Source of the DNA: RBG-16-66-20 sp036262835
GTDB taxonomy: Bacteria > Pseudomonadota > Gammaproteobacteria > Burkholderiales > SG8-39
DNA: 64,000 nucleotides
NCBI GenBank assembly: GCA_036262835.1
Contig: DATAID010000065.1
Coordinates: 5,074-69,073 of the forward strand
Direction of reading: 5' to 3'
The notes below the pieces were generated by a model. It made no database searches and had not been told where the DNA came from. It saw nothing but the letters and a program-made list of their open reading frames with translations. Each line of letters begins with the position of its first letter. Position 1 is the stretch's first letter. The position numbers were made by a program, and so were the translations under genes. Below are positions 43,481 through 51,809 of the stretch, one piece after another.

Positions 43481-44880
43481 GCGCGAACCTGCTCACCCTG
43501 TGGTACCTCGCCGCGAGCGTGCTCTTCATCCTCGCGCTGAAAGGGCTCTCGCATCCGGACAGCGCGCGCCGCGGCAACTGGCTCGGCATCGCCGGCATGG
43601 CGATCGCCATCGTGTTCACGCTCGCCCTCATCTCCAAGGGGGGGCTGGGCTGGGTGGTCCTCGCGATGATGATCGGCGGCGCGCTCGGCGCCTTCGTCGC
43701 GCGCACCGTGCAGATGACGCAGATGCCGGAGCTCGTCGCCGCGATGCATTCGCTCGTCGGCATGGCCGCCGTGCTGATCGCGATCGCCGCGGTGAACAAC
43801 CCTTCCGCCTTCGGCGTGGCGGAACCCCTGCCCTCGGGCAACAAGCTCGAGCTTTTCATCGGTACTTTCGTGGGCGCGATCACGTTTTCGGGCTCGGTCA
43901 TCGCCTTCGGCAAGCTTGCCGGCCTGGGCAAGCGCTTCCGACTCTTTTCCTCCGCGCCGATCGTGTTTCCCGGGCAGCACTGGCTCAACCTCGCGATCGC
44001 GCTCATCATGATCGCGTTCGGCGTGGGGTTTTTCCTCTCTCCGGACGAGGCCTGGACGCTTTTCATCATGATGACCGGGCTCGCCTTCATGCTCGGGCTC
44101 CTCATCATCATTCCGATCGGCGGCGCGGACATGCCGGTGGTGATCTCGATGCTGAACAGCTACTCGGGCTGGGCCGCGGCGGGCATCGGCTTCTCGCTCA
44201 ACAACGCCATGCTCATCATCGCGGGGTCGCTCGTCGGCTCCTCGGGCGCGATCCTCAGCTACATCATGTGCAAGGCGATGAACCGCTCGTTTCTCTCGGT
44301 GATCCTGGGAGGGTTTGGCGCAGCGGAAGGATCGGCCGCCGGCACGACGGAGGAAAAAACGGTCAAGTCGGGCTCGGCCGAGGACGCGGCGTTCCTGATG
44401 CAAAACGCCGAGACGGTGGTCATCGTTCCGGGCTACGGCCTTGCGGTCGCGCGCGCCCAGCACGCGGTGAAGGAGATGGCGCAGATGCTCGCCGCCAAAG
44501 GCGTGAACGTGCGCTTCGCCATCCATCCCGTGGCGGGCCGGATGCCGGGGCACATGAACGTGCTGCTAGCGGAAGCCGAGGTGCCCTACGAGCAGGTGTT
44601 CGAGATGGAGGACATCAACGGCGAGATGGGCACCACCGACGTGGTGCTCGTGCTCGGCGCTAACGACGTGGTGAACCCGCTCGCCTACGAGAAGGGCAGC
44701 CCGATCTACGGCATGCCGATCATCGACGTACACAAGGCGCGCACGGTGCTCGTCAACAAGCGCTCGATGGCGGCGGGCTACGCCGGCCTCGACAACCCGC
44801 TTTTCTACATGGACCGCACGATGATGGTGTTCGGCGACGCGAAGAAGGTCGTCGAGGACATCGTCAAGGCGCTCCATTGA
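43477..44880 (+). CDS. pntB: NAD(P) transhydrogenase subunit beta
   Basis: 467 residues from the ATG at 43477 that overlaps pntAB (ATGA). Eight or nine transmembrane helices cover about 1-265, and a soluble NADP-binding domain III covers about 285-467 with VVIVPGYGLAVARAQHAV and LVLGANDVVNP. The conserved HSLVGMAAV and SGSVIAFGKL membrane motifs are present. It completes the proton-pumping transhydrogenase. It ends four bases before the stop of the convergent small membrane gene. Confidence 0.96.
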   Translation: MSANLLTLWYLAASVLFILALKGLSHPDSARRGNWLGIAGMAIAIVFTLALISKGGLGWVVLAMMIGGALGAFVARTVQMTQMPELVAAMHSLVGMAAVLIAIAAVNNPSAFGVAEPLPSGNKLELFIGTFVGAITFSGSVIAFGKLAGLGKRFRLFSSAPIVFPGQHWLNLAIALIMIAFGVGFFLSPDEAWTLFIMMTGLAFMLGLLIIIPIGGADMPVVISMLNSYSGWAAAGIGFSLNNAMLIIAGSLVGSSGAILSYIMCKAMNRSFLSVILGGFGAAEGSAAGTTEEKTVKSGSAEDAAFLMQNAETVVIVPGYGLAVARAQHAVKEMAQMLAAKGVNVRFAIHPVAGRMPGHMNVLLAEAEVPYEQVFEMEDINGEMGTTDVVLVLGANDVVNPLAYEKGSPIYGMPIIDVHKARTVLVNKRSMAAGYAGLDNPLFYMDRTMMVFGDAKKVVEDIVKALH

Positions 44881-44884
44881 GTCG

Positions 44885-45145
44885 TCAGCCGCGCCGGCTG
44901 GACAGGTTCTTGTCGATGATGGCGCAGAGGATGATCAGGTAGGCGAGCACGCGCAGCGCGTAGAAGCCGTTCGATTCGCTGATCACCGAAAAGCTGAACG
45001 TGACCCAGTGGTGCACCGCGAGCATCGCGAAGGCAAGCGCGAACCAGACGAAGAAGCGATCGGCGGTGCGGCGCCAGAAGCGCAGGAAAAAGGCGGCGCC
45101 GACGAGATAGGCGAGCGTGACGGCGCCTGACAGGAAGTCGATCAT
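44885..45145 (-). CDS. Small membrane protein, DUF5985-like
   Basis: 86 residues with three hydrophobic helices: SGAVTLAYLVGAAFFLRFW, FFVWFALAFAMLAVHHW and YALRVLAYLIILCAII. Conserved features are the FLRFWRRT turn after the first helix and the final DKN. I recognise the DUF5985 pattern, which has no assigned role. It is the last of three closely spaced genes (six bases from the previous one), together with a second protein of the same kind. It converges on pntB with a four-base gap. Confidence 0.75.
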   Translation of the reverse strand: MIDFLSGAVTLAYLVGAAFFLRFWRRTADRFFVWFALAFAMLAVHHWVTFSFSVISESNGFYALRVLAYLIILCAIIDKNLSSRRG

Positions 45146-45151
45146 GGCGCC

Positions 45152-45424
45152 CTAGTCCGATTCCATGATGAAGCCGTAGAGCAGGAAGCCGAGGCCGGCG
45201 AGCGCGGCGAGCAGGCGGTCGAGCCTGAGGTCGATCTCGGGCCCGGGGTAGACGGCGAGATCGAAGAACACCAGCACGTTGCCCACCGTGAGGCCGACGA
45301 AGCAGAGCGCGCTCCAGAGCAAAAGCCGCTGGCGCGAGCGCACATAGCTGCGGAAAAGGAGCGCCGTGCAGGCGAAGCTCGTCAGCGCGGCAAGCACATA
45401 CAGGATGACGTTCAGCGTGAGCAT
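45152..45424 (-). CDS. Small membrane protein, DUF5985-like
   Basis: 90 residues with three helices: LNVILYVLAALTSFACTALL, LLLWSALCFVGLTVGNVLVF and LDRLLAALAGLGFLLYGF. The layout matches the neighbouring 86-residue protein: helix, basic RSYVRSRQ turn, aromatic helix and final helix. The two probably pair in the membrane. Sequence identity between them is low, so they are old paralogues or independent members of the family. It starts five bases after the winged-helix-like gene. Confidence 0.75.
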   Translation of the reverse strand: MLTLNVILYVLAALTSFACTALLFRSYVRSRQRLLLWSALCFVGLTVGNVLVFFDLAVYPGPEIDLRLDRLLAALAGLGFLLYGFIMESD

Positions 45425-45429
45425 GTCGG

Positions 45430-45819
45430 TCAGCTCCTGAAGCGGAACGCGTCGGAGAACGACCGGATCTTGTCGTCGCGCAGCGCATAGATGAGCTGCA
45501 CCAGCGTCACCGGCTTTTCTTCATAGGCCTGGACAAGGGTACGGGCATGGGCTTCCTGAAGATAGCCGCTTGGCCTGAATTGCGCAGAACCGTCGGGGCT
45601 GCGCGCGACAAGGCCGCGCGCGCCGAGGAGCTCGAGGCTGCGCTCGACTTCCGCGACCGTGATGCTCACCGAGGCGTGCAGCCGGTCCACGATGCCGGCC
45701 GCGCTCCAGGAGCGCTTCGGCTCGCGCACCAGGCAAACGAGCACCGCGGCCGCCTCGAAGCTGGGCACGCAGGTGCGAACAAAGTCGCAGAACGCCGCCG
45801 TGAAGGCGGATTCATCCAT
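45430..45819 (-). CDS. Putative winged-helix protein, first gene of the DUF5985 operon
   Basis: 129 residues. The pattern RSWSAAGIVDRLHASVSITV, then EVERSLELLGARGLVARSPD and QFRPSG reads as a winged helix-turn-helix with a wing. It could bind DNA or act as a protein adaptor. No transmembrane segment is present. Genes of this kind occur before two DUF5985 membrane proteins in several proteobacteria, but I know no experiment on them. The ATG has GGAGG about nine bases upstream. Confidence 0.65.
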   Translation of the reverse strand: MDESAFTAAFCDFVRTCVPSFEAAAVLVCLVREPKRSWSAAGIVDRLHASVSITVAEVERSLELLGARGLVARSPDGSAQFRPSGYLQEAHARTLVQAYEEKPVTLVQLIYALRDDKIRSFSDAFRFRS

Positions 45820-45894
45820 GCCGGCAGAAACCTCCCCTGATACGTAATGCCGTCGTTCGACCGCGACAGGCGCCGTCAGTTCAATGCAAGCTTG

Positions 45895-46794
45895 CTAGGC
45901 GTCCCATAACATCGCCGCGCCCCTTACTCCGCTGGCGGCCCCATGCGCCGCCGGCACGAGGCGGGTGCGCGGCTCGGCCGCGTAGGCAAAGCCGTTCCAC
46001 AGGCGCGGCACGCTCGAATAAATACGATCGAGCGACGAGAGGCCGCCGCCGACGACGATCACGTCGGGATCCAGCAGGTTGATGACGTGCGCCAGCGCGC
46101 GCGCGAGGCGCTGCTCGAGGCGCGCGAGCGAAGCCTCGCACGCCGGGTCGCCGCGCTCGGCGGAAGCGGCAATCTGCGGCGGCTTGAGCGCCTTGCCGTT
46201 GACGCGCTCGTGGTCGGCCGAGAGCGCGCTGCCGGACACGAACTGCTCGATGCAGCCCAGCCGCCCGCAGGTGCAGCGCGGCCCCGGGAATTCTTCCGCG
46301 GTCATCCAGGGAAGCGGGTTGTGGCCCCATTCGCCCGCCGACGCGTTGCTGCCGGCAAGCAGCCGGCCGCCGACCACGATGCCGGCGCCCGCGCCGGTGC
46401 CGAGCACGATGCCGAAGACGCAATGCGCGCCGCGGCCTGCGCCGTCGAGCGCTTCGGAGAGCGCGAAGCAGTTGGCGTCGTTCTCGATGCGCACTTCGTC
46501 GCCGAGCAGGCGCTCGAGATCGCGCTTCAGCGGCTGGCCGTTGTAAGGCGTGGCGAAGGAATTGCAGACGAGGCTCGTGCGCGGCGAAACAAGGCCGGGC
46601 AGGCCGATGCCGAGGCGCGCCTTTGCGCCCAGCTCGCGCTCGGCGCCGCGCACCAGCTCGGTGATGCTTTGCACGGCGTCCTCGTAGCTGCCGTGGGGCG
46701 TGGCGCTCCTGCGGCGCAGGCGCTCGCGCCCCTTTTCGTCGAGCGCCACCAGCTCGGTTTTCGTGCCGCCGATGTCCAGGCCGATGCGCAGCAC
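45895..46794 (-). CDS. ROK family sugar kinase (glucokinase/fructokinase-like)
   Basis: 299 residues from a GTG at 46792-46794, (M)LRIGLDIGGTKTELVALDEK, with AGAGG 10 bases upstream. The ROK set is complete: phosphate loop DIGGTKTE, GIGLPG, catalytic Asp in ENDANCFALSEA, His in AGEWGHNPL, and the zinc motif CTCGRLGCIEQF. It would phosphorylate glucose or a related hexose with ATP. It is the last gene of a trehalose operon, 14 bases after the GH15 gene, which argues for a glucokinase role. Fructokinase or N-acetylhexosamine kinase cannot be excluded. Confidence 0.88.
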   Translation of the reverse strand: MLRIGLDIGGTKTELVALDEKGRERLRRRSATPHGSYEDAVQSITELVRGAERELGAKARLGIGLPGLVSPRTSLVCNSFATPYNGQPLKRDLERLLGDEVRIENDANCFALSEALDGAGRGAHCVFGIVLGTGAGAGIVVGGRLLAGSNASAGEWGHNPLPWMTAEEFPGPRCTCGRLGCIEQFVSGSALSADHERVNGKALKPPQIAASAERGDPACEASLARLEQRLARALAHVINLLDPDVIVVGGGLSSLDRIYSSVPRLWNGFAYAAEPRTRLVPAAHGAASGVRGAAMLWDA

Positions 46795-46808
46795 CGAAGC
46801 GGATGCCT

Positions 46809-48608
46809 CTAGAACGCCTGATCCCAGCGAATCGAGAGGCGCGTCGCGCTGTTGATGAGTCCCACCATGCTGTAGGTCTGGGGGAAGTTGCCCCACAGCT
46901 CGCCGGTCGAGACGTCGATGTGCTCGGAGAGCAGCCCGAGCCGGTTGCGCCGCGCGAGCGTCGCCTCGAAGAGCGCGCGCGCCTCCTCGCGCCGGCCGAG
47001 CGCGGCGAGCGCATCCACATACCAGAACGTGCAGACGAGGAAGGCGTTCGCCGGCGCGCCGAAGTCGTCGGGCTCGGAATAACGGAAGACCTGGTCGCCG
47101 CGGCGCAGCTCCTTCTCCACCGCCTTCACCGTCGCGGCGAAGCGCGGGTCGTCGGCGGCGAGGAAGCCGATTTCGTGCAGCAGCAGCAGGCTCGCGTCGA
47201 GCGTCGCGCCGCCGAAGGTCGCGCAGAAGCTGCCGCGCTTCTCGTTCCAGGCACGCTCGCACACCACGCGATGCAGCCGGTCGGCGTGGCGGCGCCAGTA
47301 GGCGGCGCGGTCGGGCAGGCGCAGCCGCGTCGCGATCTTGGCGAGGCGGTCGCAGGCCACCCAGCACATCACGCTCGAGAAGGTGTGCACGTGCGCCGAG
47401 CCGCGCAGCTCCCACAGGCCCGCGTCGGGCTGGTCGTAGACCGCGACCGCGCGCTCCCCGAGCGGCTCGAGCTGGCGAAAGAGCGCCTCGTTGCCGAGCG
47501 TCATCAGGCGACGGTCGAAGAAGGCGTGCGTGGAGGCGAGCACCGCCGAGCCGTAGACGTCGTTCTGCACCTGCTGCCAGGCCTGGTTGCCGACGCGCAC
47601 CGGGCCCATGCCGCGGTAGCCGGGCAGCGAATCGATCTCGCGCTCGTCCAGGTCCGAGCCGCCGCTGACCGTGTAGACGGGCTGCAGCACGCCGTTGCCG
47701 CGCGCCGAGACGTTGATGATGTAGCCGAGGTAGCGCTCCATGGTGCGCGTGGCGTTTAGGCGGTTCAGCGCGTTCACGACGAAGTAGGCGTCGCGCAGCC
47801 AGCAGTAGCGGTAGTCCCAGTTGCGCCCGCTCGACTCCGCCTCCGGCACCGAGGTCGTGAGCGCCGCGACGATCGCGCCCGTGTCGTCGTACGCCGCGAG
47901 CTTGATCGTGATCGCCGCGCGGATGATCTCCTCCTGCCACTCGAACGGGATCGAGAGATCCCTCACCCAGTCGAGCCAGTAATCGACCGTCTGCTCGTAG
48001 AAGTGACGCGCCACGTCCGGCACCGAGCCTTGCAGCGTCTCATCGGGGCCGAGCAGCAGCGAGAAGGGCCGCCGCAGCACGAACGGCGTCTCCTCGAGCA
48101 CCGCGGTGAGCGAGCAGTTGGTGGTCATGCGCACGACGAAGTCGCCGCCCAGATAGCGCACGTGGTTCGAGCCCCAGGTGGTCTGCGGCCGGCTCTTGCC
48201 GTAGTCGCGCGCCGGGCGCACGCGCAGCGTGATCTTCGGGCTGCCGGCGAGCGGCCGCACCATGCGCACCAGCTCGCTCGGCGAGAACAGGCGCCCGAAC
48301 GCCTGGAAGCGCGGCGCAAAATCGGTGATCTCGACCGCGCCGCCCTTGTCGTCGTAGAGCCGCGTGACGAGCACTGGCGTGTTGGCGACGTACTCCTGCT
48401 CGGTGCGCACCAGGCCGTCCAGGTCGATCGCGAGAAATCCGAACTCCTCGCCCGGTCCGGCTTCCGGCTTTCGCCGTTCGCGCAGGAGCGAGCAGAAGAT
48501 CGCGTCGGAGTCCAGGCGCGGCAGGCAGGCCCAGACAATCTCGCCCTTGCCGTCGACGAGCGCGCCGACGTTCGCGTTGCCGATCGCGCCGACTTCCAGC
48601 GTGCTCAT
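46809..48608 (-). CDS. Glycoside hydrolase family 15 protein, possible trehalase
   Basis: 599 residues from the ATG overlapping the otsB stop (ATGA). An N-terminal beta-sandwich (MSTLEVGAIGNANVGALVDG, about 1-210) precedes an (alpha/alpha)6 barrel with WDYRYCWLRDAYFVVNALNR, GNQAWQQVQNDVYGS and the C-terminal LWGNFPQTYSMVGLI. The last motif carries the usual GH15 region of the catalytic base. GH15 includes glucoamylases, dextranases and bacterial trehalases. Its place directly after otsA-otsB and before a sugar kinase favours trehalose as substrate. There is no signal peptide, so it acts in the cytoplasm. Confidence 0.88.
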   Translation of the reverse strand: MSTLEVGAIGNANVGALVDGKGEIVWACLPRLDSDAIFCSLLRERRKPEAGPGEEFGFLAIDLDGLVRTEQEYVANTPVLVTRLYDDKGGAVEITDFAPRFQAFGRLFSPSELVRMVRPLAGSPKITLRVRPARDYGKSRPQTTWGSNHVRYLGGDFVVRMTTNCSLTAVLEETPFVLRRPFSLLLGPDETLQGSVPDVARHFYEQTVDYWLDWVRDLSIPFEWQEEIIRAAITIKLAAYDDTGAIVAALTTSVPEAESSGRNWDYRYCWLRDAYFVVNALNRLNATRTMERYLGYIINVSARGNGVLQPVYTVSGGSDLDEREIDSLPGYRGMGPVRVGNQAWQQVQNDVYGSAVLASTHAFFDRRLMTLGNEALFRQLEPLGERAVAVYDQPDAGLWELRGSAHVHTFSSVMCWVACDRLAKIATRLRLPDRAAYWRRHADRLHRVVCERAWNEKRGSFCATFGGATLDASLLLLHEIGFLAADDPRFAATVKAVEKELRRGDQVFRYSEPDDFGAPANAFLVCTFWYVDALAALGRREEARALFEATLARRNRLGLLSEHIDVSTGELWGNFPQTYSMVGLINSATRLSIRWDQAF

Positions 48609-49369
48609 TGCGCCGCCGTGCGCCGGGTGACGCGCGCGCGCCCGATGCAGGCCGCGAGCCATTCGCGCACCGCGGAGCTGTCGGCGAGCCGCCAGCGCGC
48701 CCGCGAGGGGCCCGGGCCGACCTTGACCGAGTGCCCGCCGAGCTCGTTCACGACCTCGAAGCCGTGCTCGTCGGTCAGATCGTCGCCGATGAAGACGGGC
48801 AGCCGGCCGGCAAACGGCGCCTCGCGCATGAATTCGGCGATCGCGCTGCCCTTGTTCTTGCCGCTTGGCTTGAGCTCGAAGACGAGCTTTCCCTCCTGCA
48901 GCTCGAACGCATCGCCGAGCGAGGCGGCGAGGGTCCGCATCTCGTGCTCGACGAGGTCGCGCAATTCCGGGGCGCGGCGGTAGTGGAGCGCGAGCGCCAT
49001 GCCCTTGTTCTCGACCACGAGCTCGGTATGCGCGGCGGTGAAGCGCACGAGCTCGGAGGCGGCGCGCCCGAGATGCTCGAGCGGCGGCGCGTGGCGCAAA
49101 AGCAATCCCTCGGCGGTCCGCCGCTCGGTGCCGTGCTGGCCAGCGATCGGGAAGACCAGGGGGTAGAAGAGCCGCTCGATGTCGTCGACCGAGCGGCCGC
49201 TGATCAGCGCGACCGCTCCCTCGGCCGCCGTGAGCAGCCGCTCGAGCAGCGGCAGCGCGACGCTGACGCGCACCGCGCGCGGATGCTCGGCCAGATCGAG
49301 CAGCGTGCCGTCGATGTCGAGAAAGTACGCCCAGCCCTCGCCGAGCGGCGGAAGCTTGGGGGCGCTCAT
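48605..49369 (-). CDS. otsB: Trehalose-6-phosphate phosphatase
   Basis: 254 residues of the HAD superfamily. Nucleophile and acid residues are Asp18 and Asp20 in FLDIDGTLLDLAEHP. Motif II is ALISGRSVDD, and the late metal motif FIGDDLTDEHGF binds magnesium. It removes phosphate from trehalose-6-phosphate. The ATG overlaps the otsA stop, and its own stop overlaps the GH15 start, so three genes are translationally coupled. Confidence 0.94.
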   Translation of the reverse strand: MSAPKLPPLGEGWAYFLDIDGTLLDLAEHPRAVRVSVALPLLERLLTAAEGAVALISGRSVDDIERLFYPLVFPIAGQHGTERRTAEGLLLRHAPPLEHLGRAASELVRFTAAHTELVVENKGMALALHYRRAPELRDLVEHEMRTLAASLGDAFELQEGKLVFELKPSGKNKGSAIAEFMREAPFAGRLPVFIGDDLTDEHGFEVVNELGGHSVKVGPGPSRARWRLADSSAVREWLAACIGRARVTRRTAAQ

Positions 49370-51618
49370 GCCCGCCTGAGATCGACGACCGGGGCCGGCG
49401 CGCGGTGGCTCGCGAAGCGCCGGCCGCTCCTCATGCGCGCGGCATCGAGCAGCATGCGGCCCGCCCAGCGGTAGACGTTGAATTCCTGCAGGAGACTGCG
49501 CATCGAGCGCATGCGGCTCCGCTGCTCGTCGGGCGGCATGGTGAGCGCGAGGCTCATCGCGGCGGCGCACTGCTCGGTGTCGTACGGATTCACGATCAGG
49601 GCCTCGGAGAGCTCGCGCGCCGCGCCCGTGAACTGCGACAGGATCAGCACGCCGCGCTCGTCGTCGCGCGCCGCCACGAACTCCTTGGCGACGAGGTTCA
49701 TGCCGTCGTGCAGGCTCGAGACGAAGCACACGTCGGAGGCGCGGTAGTAGGCGTAGACGCTCTCGGCGTCGTGGTGCTCGATCTTGAGCACGATCGGCTG
49801 GTAGCCGGGCGAGCCGAAGCGGCCGTTGATCCGCTCGGCGGTGGCGCGCACCTTGGCATCGAGGCTCTGGTACTCCTCGATGCTCGAGCGCGAGGGCGCG
49901 GCGATCTGGATGAAGGCAAAGCGCCCGATCCAGCGCGGCTCGAGCTCGAGCAGCCGCTCGACGGCGGCGAAGCGCTCGAGGATTCCTTTCGTGTAATCCA
50001 ACCGGTCGACGCCGATGCCGAGCTTGCACTCGGGCGAGAGGCCGAGGGAGGCGCGGATCTCGCGCCGGCACTCGGGCACCGGCTTCTGGCCGGCGAGCGC
50101 CTGCGGCGGCCACTCGATCGAGATCGGATAGCGGTGCACCTCGGTCAGCTCGCCGCCGTAGTGAATGCCGAAGGTCTCGCGGTCGATGCGCGCCTCGAGC
50201 GTGCGGTCCACCGTGTCGATGAAGTTGTTGCAGTGGATCTGCGCATGAAAGCCGAGGATGGAGGAGCCGAGCAGGCCCTCGAGCAGCTCGACCCGCCAGG
50301 GGCATACGCCGAAGGCCTCCGGGTTCGGCCAGGGGATGTGCCAGAAGGTGATGATGGTCGCGCGCGGCAGGCGCTCGCGGATCATGCGCGGCAGCAGCGC
50401 GAAGTGGTAGTCCTGCACGAGCACGATCGGGTCGTCGGTGCGCGATTCCTGCTCCACCGCCTGCGCGAAGCGCCGGTTGATGGCGCGGTACTGGTCCCAG
50501 TCGGAGGCGCGGAAGATCGGCCGCGTGTGGGCGATATGGCAGAGCGGCCAGAGGCCTTCGTTGGAGAAGCCGAAGTAGTACCCCGCCTCCTCTTCCTTGG
50601 TGAGCCAGACGCGGCGGATGCGGTAGGCGGGCTTCTCGGGCGGCACCATGACGCGGTCGTGGCTGTCGACGACCTGGCGGTCGGCGCTGCCCGAGCCGTG
50701 CGCGATCCAGGTGCCCGAGCAGGCGCGCATCACCGGCTCGAGCGCGGTCACGAGGCCGCTCGCCGGCCGCTGCACCACCACGCGCGTGTCGCGCTTCACG
50801 TGGATATAGGGCTCGCGGTTTGACACGATCAGAATCTCGTCTCCGCGCAGGTCCTCGCGCAGGATCGCGCGCAGGCTCTCGGGCACCCAGCTGATCTGCG
50901 ACTCGTCGCGCATGCGCCGCTCGGCCTCGAGCTCGCGCACCATCGCCTCGAGGTCGCGCGCGATCGGCTTGAGCTCCCGCGACTTGGGCTCCGGGGAAAG
51001 CGCGAGCGACTGGCCGCGGATCAGCGCCTTGATGCCCGCCATCCAGCCGCGCCAGGAGAGCTCCGCGATGACCACGGTGATGAGCGCGATCACCGCGCCG
51101 ATGGCGGCAAACAGATACACGATGTAGGTCTTGGTGTCGGCGCTGCGCCGCTCGATGAAGCTCATGTCGTGCACCACCAGCAGCTCGCCGAAGCGCTTGC
51201 TGTCCGTGCCGACCGGGCTGGTGAAGATGTGCATCATGCCGGCGCGGTTGGCGACCACCCGGCTGGAGCTCTCGCGCGCCTCGCCCGGCGGCGGGCACTT
51301 GATCTCGGCGGGCAGGGTGGGCGCGCGGTAAAGGAACTTGCCCTCGGCGTCACAGAAGCCCACGCCGAAGAGCCGCTCGTCCTGCAGGATGCGCGTGAAG
51401 AAGGCCTGCATTTTCTGCTGCCGCTGGCGGCTCGACATGTCGCTCGACAGGAGCTCCGTGAGCGGCTCCTGGGCGGCGTTCGCCACCAGGCGCCCGCGGA
51501 TGTCGAGGTCGCGCACGAACCAGCGCAAGGTCAGCTCGTCGACGAGCGGCACCACGTTGTAGGCGATGGCGCCCAGGGCGATGGCGAGAGGGATCAGGAA
51601 GCGGAGCGAGAGTCGCAT
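49366..51618 (-). CDS. otsA: Trehalose-6-phosphate synthase (GT20) with N-terminal membrane sensor-like region
   Basis: 750 residues, about 270 more than E. coli OtsA. Transmembrane helix 1 (about 7-27) and helix 2 (about 164-187) enclose an extracytoplasmic segment of about 135 residues containing FGVGFCDAEGKFLYRAPTL, a PAS/Cache-like strand pattern. A HAMP-like charged linker follows (about 188-240). GT20 begins near 262 (EILIVSNREPY) and has HIPWPN, VDRLDYTKGI and LHDGMNLVAKEFV. It joins UDP-glucose (or another NDP-glucose) to glucose-6-phosphate. The layout suggests synthesis controlled by an external signal. It is first in the operon with otsB, GH15 and ROK genes. Confidence 0.92.
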   Translation of the reverse strand: MRLSLRFLIPLAIALGAIAYNVVPLVDELTLRWFVRDLDIRGRLVANAAQEPLTELLSSDMSSRQRQQKMQAFFTRILQDERLFGVGFCDAEGKFLYRAPTLPAEIKCPPPGEARESSSRVVANRAGMMHIFTSPVGTDSKRFGELLVVHDMSFIERRSADTKTYIVYLFAAIGAVIALITVVIAELSWRGWMAGIKALIRGQSLALSPEPKSRELKPIARDLEAMVRELEAERRMRDESQISWVPESLRAILREDLRGDEILIVSNREPYIHVKRDTRVVVQRPASGLVTALEPVMRACSGTWIAHGSGSADRQVVDSHDRVMVPPEKPAYRIRRVWLTKEEEAGYYFGFSNEGLWPLCHIAHTRPIFRASDWDQYRAINRRFAQAVEQESRTDDPIVLVQDYHFALLPRMIRERLPRATIITFWHIPWPNPEAFGVCPWRVELLEGLLGSSILGFHAQIHCNNFIDTVDRTLEARIDRETFGIHYGGELTEVHRYPISIEWPPQALAGQKPVPECRREIRASLGLSPECKLGIGVDRLDYTKGILERFAAVERLLELEPRWIGRFAFIQIAAPSRSSIEEYQSLDAKVRATAERINGRFGSPGYQPIVLKIEHHDAESVYAYYRASDVCFVSSLHDGMNLVAKEFVAARDDERGVLILSQFTGAARELSEALIVNPYDTEQCAAAMSLALTMPPDEQRSRMRSMRSLLQEFNVYRWAGRMLLDAARMRSGRRFASHRAPAPVVDLRRA

Positions 51619-51809
51619 GGTCGGGAGAGCCGTGTTGCGAGCCCGCCGTGCGGCGTCGCAGCGGGGCGCACAGATTCAACCATATCCGCGCGACGATTTC
51701 GACCGTGCCGCGCGGCCCTCGCGGACTAAAATGCCGCGTCGGGAACCGGGTACCCCGACAAAAGTCTAACGCCGTTGCCGCGCGGCGACAAAAAGGGAGG
51801 AAAACAAGA

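Noticed and set aside
48605..51298. Extension of the otsB frame upstream to 51298
   Set aside because: It overlaps otsA in another frame; the OtsB opening with its HAD motif begins at 49369.
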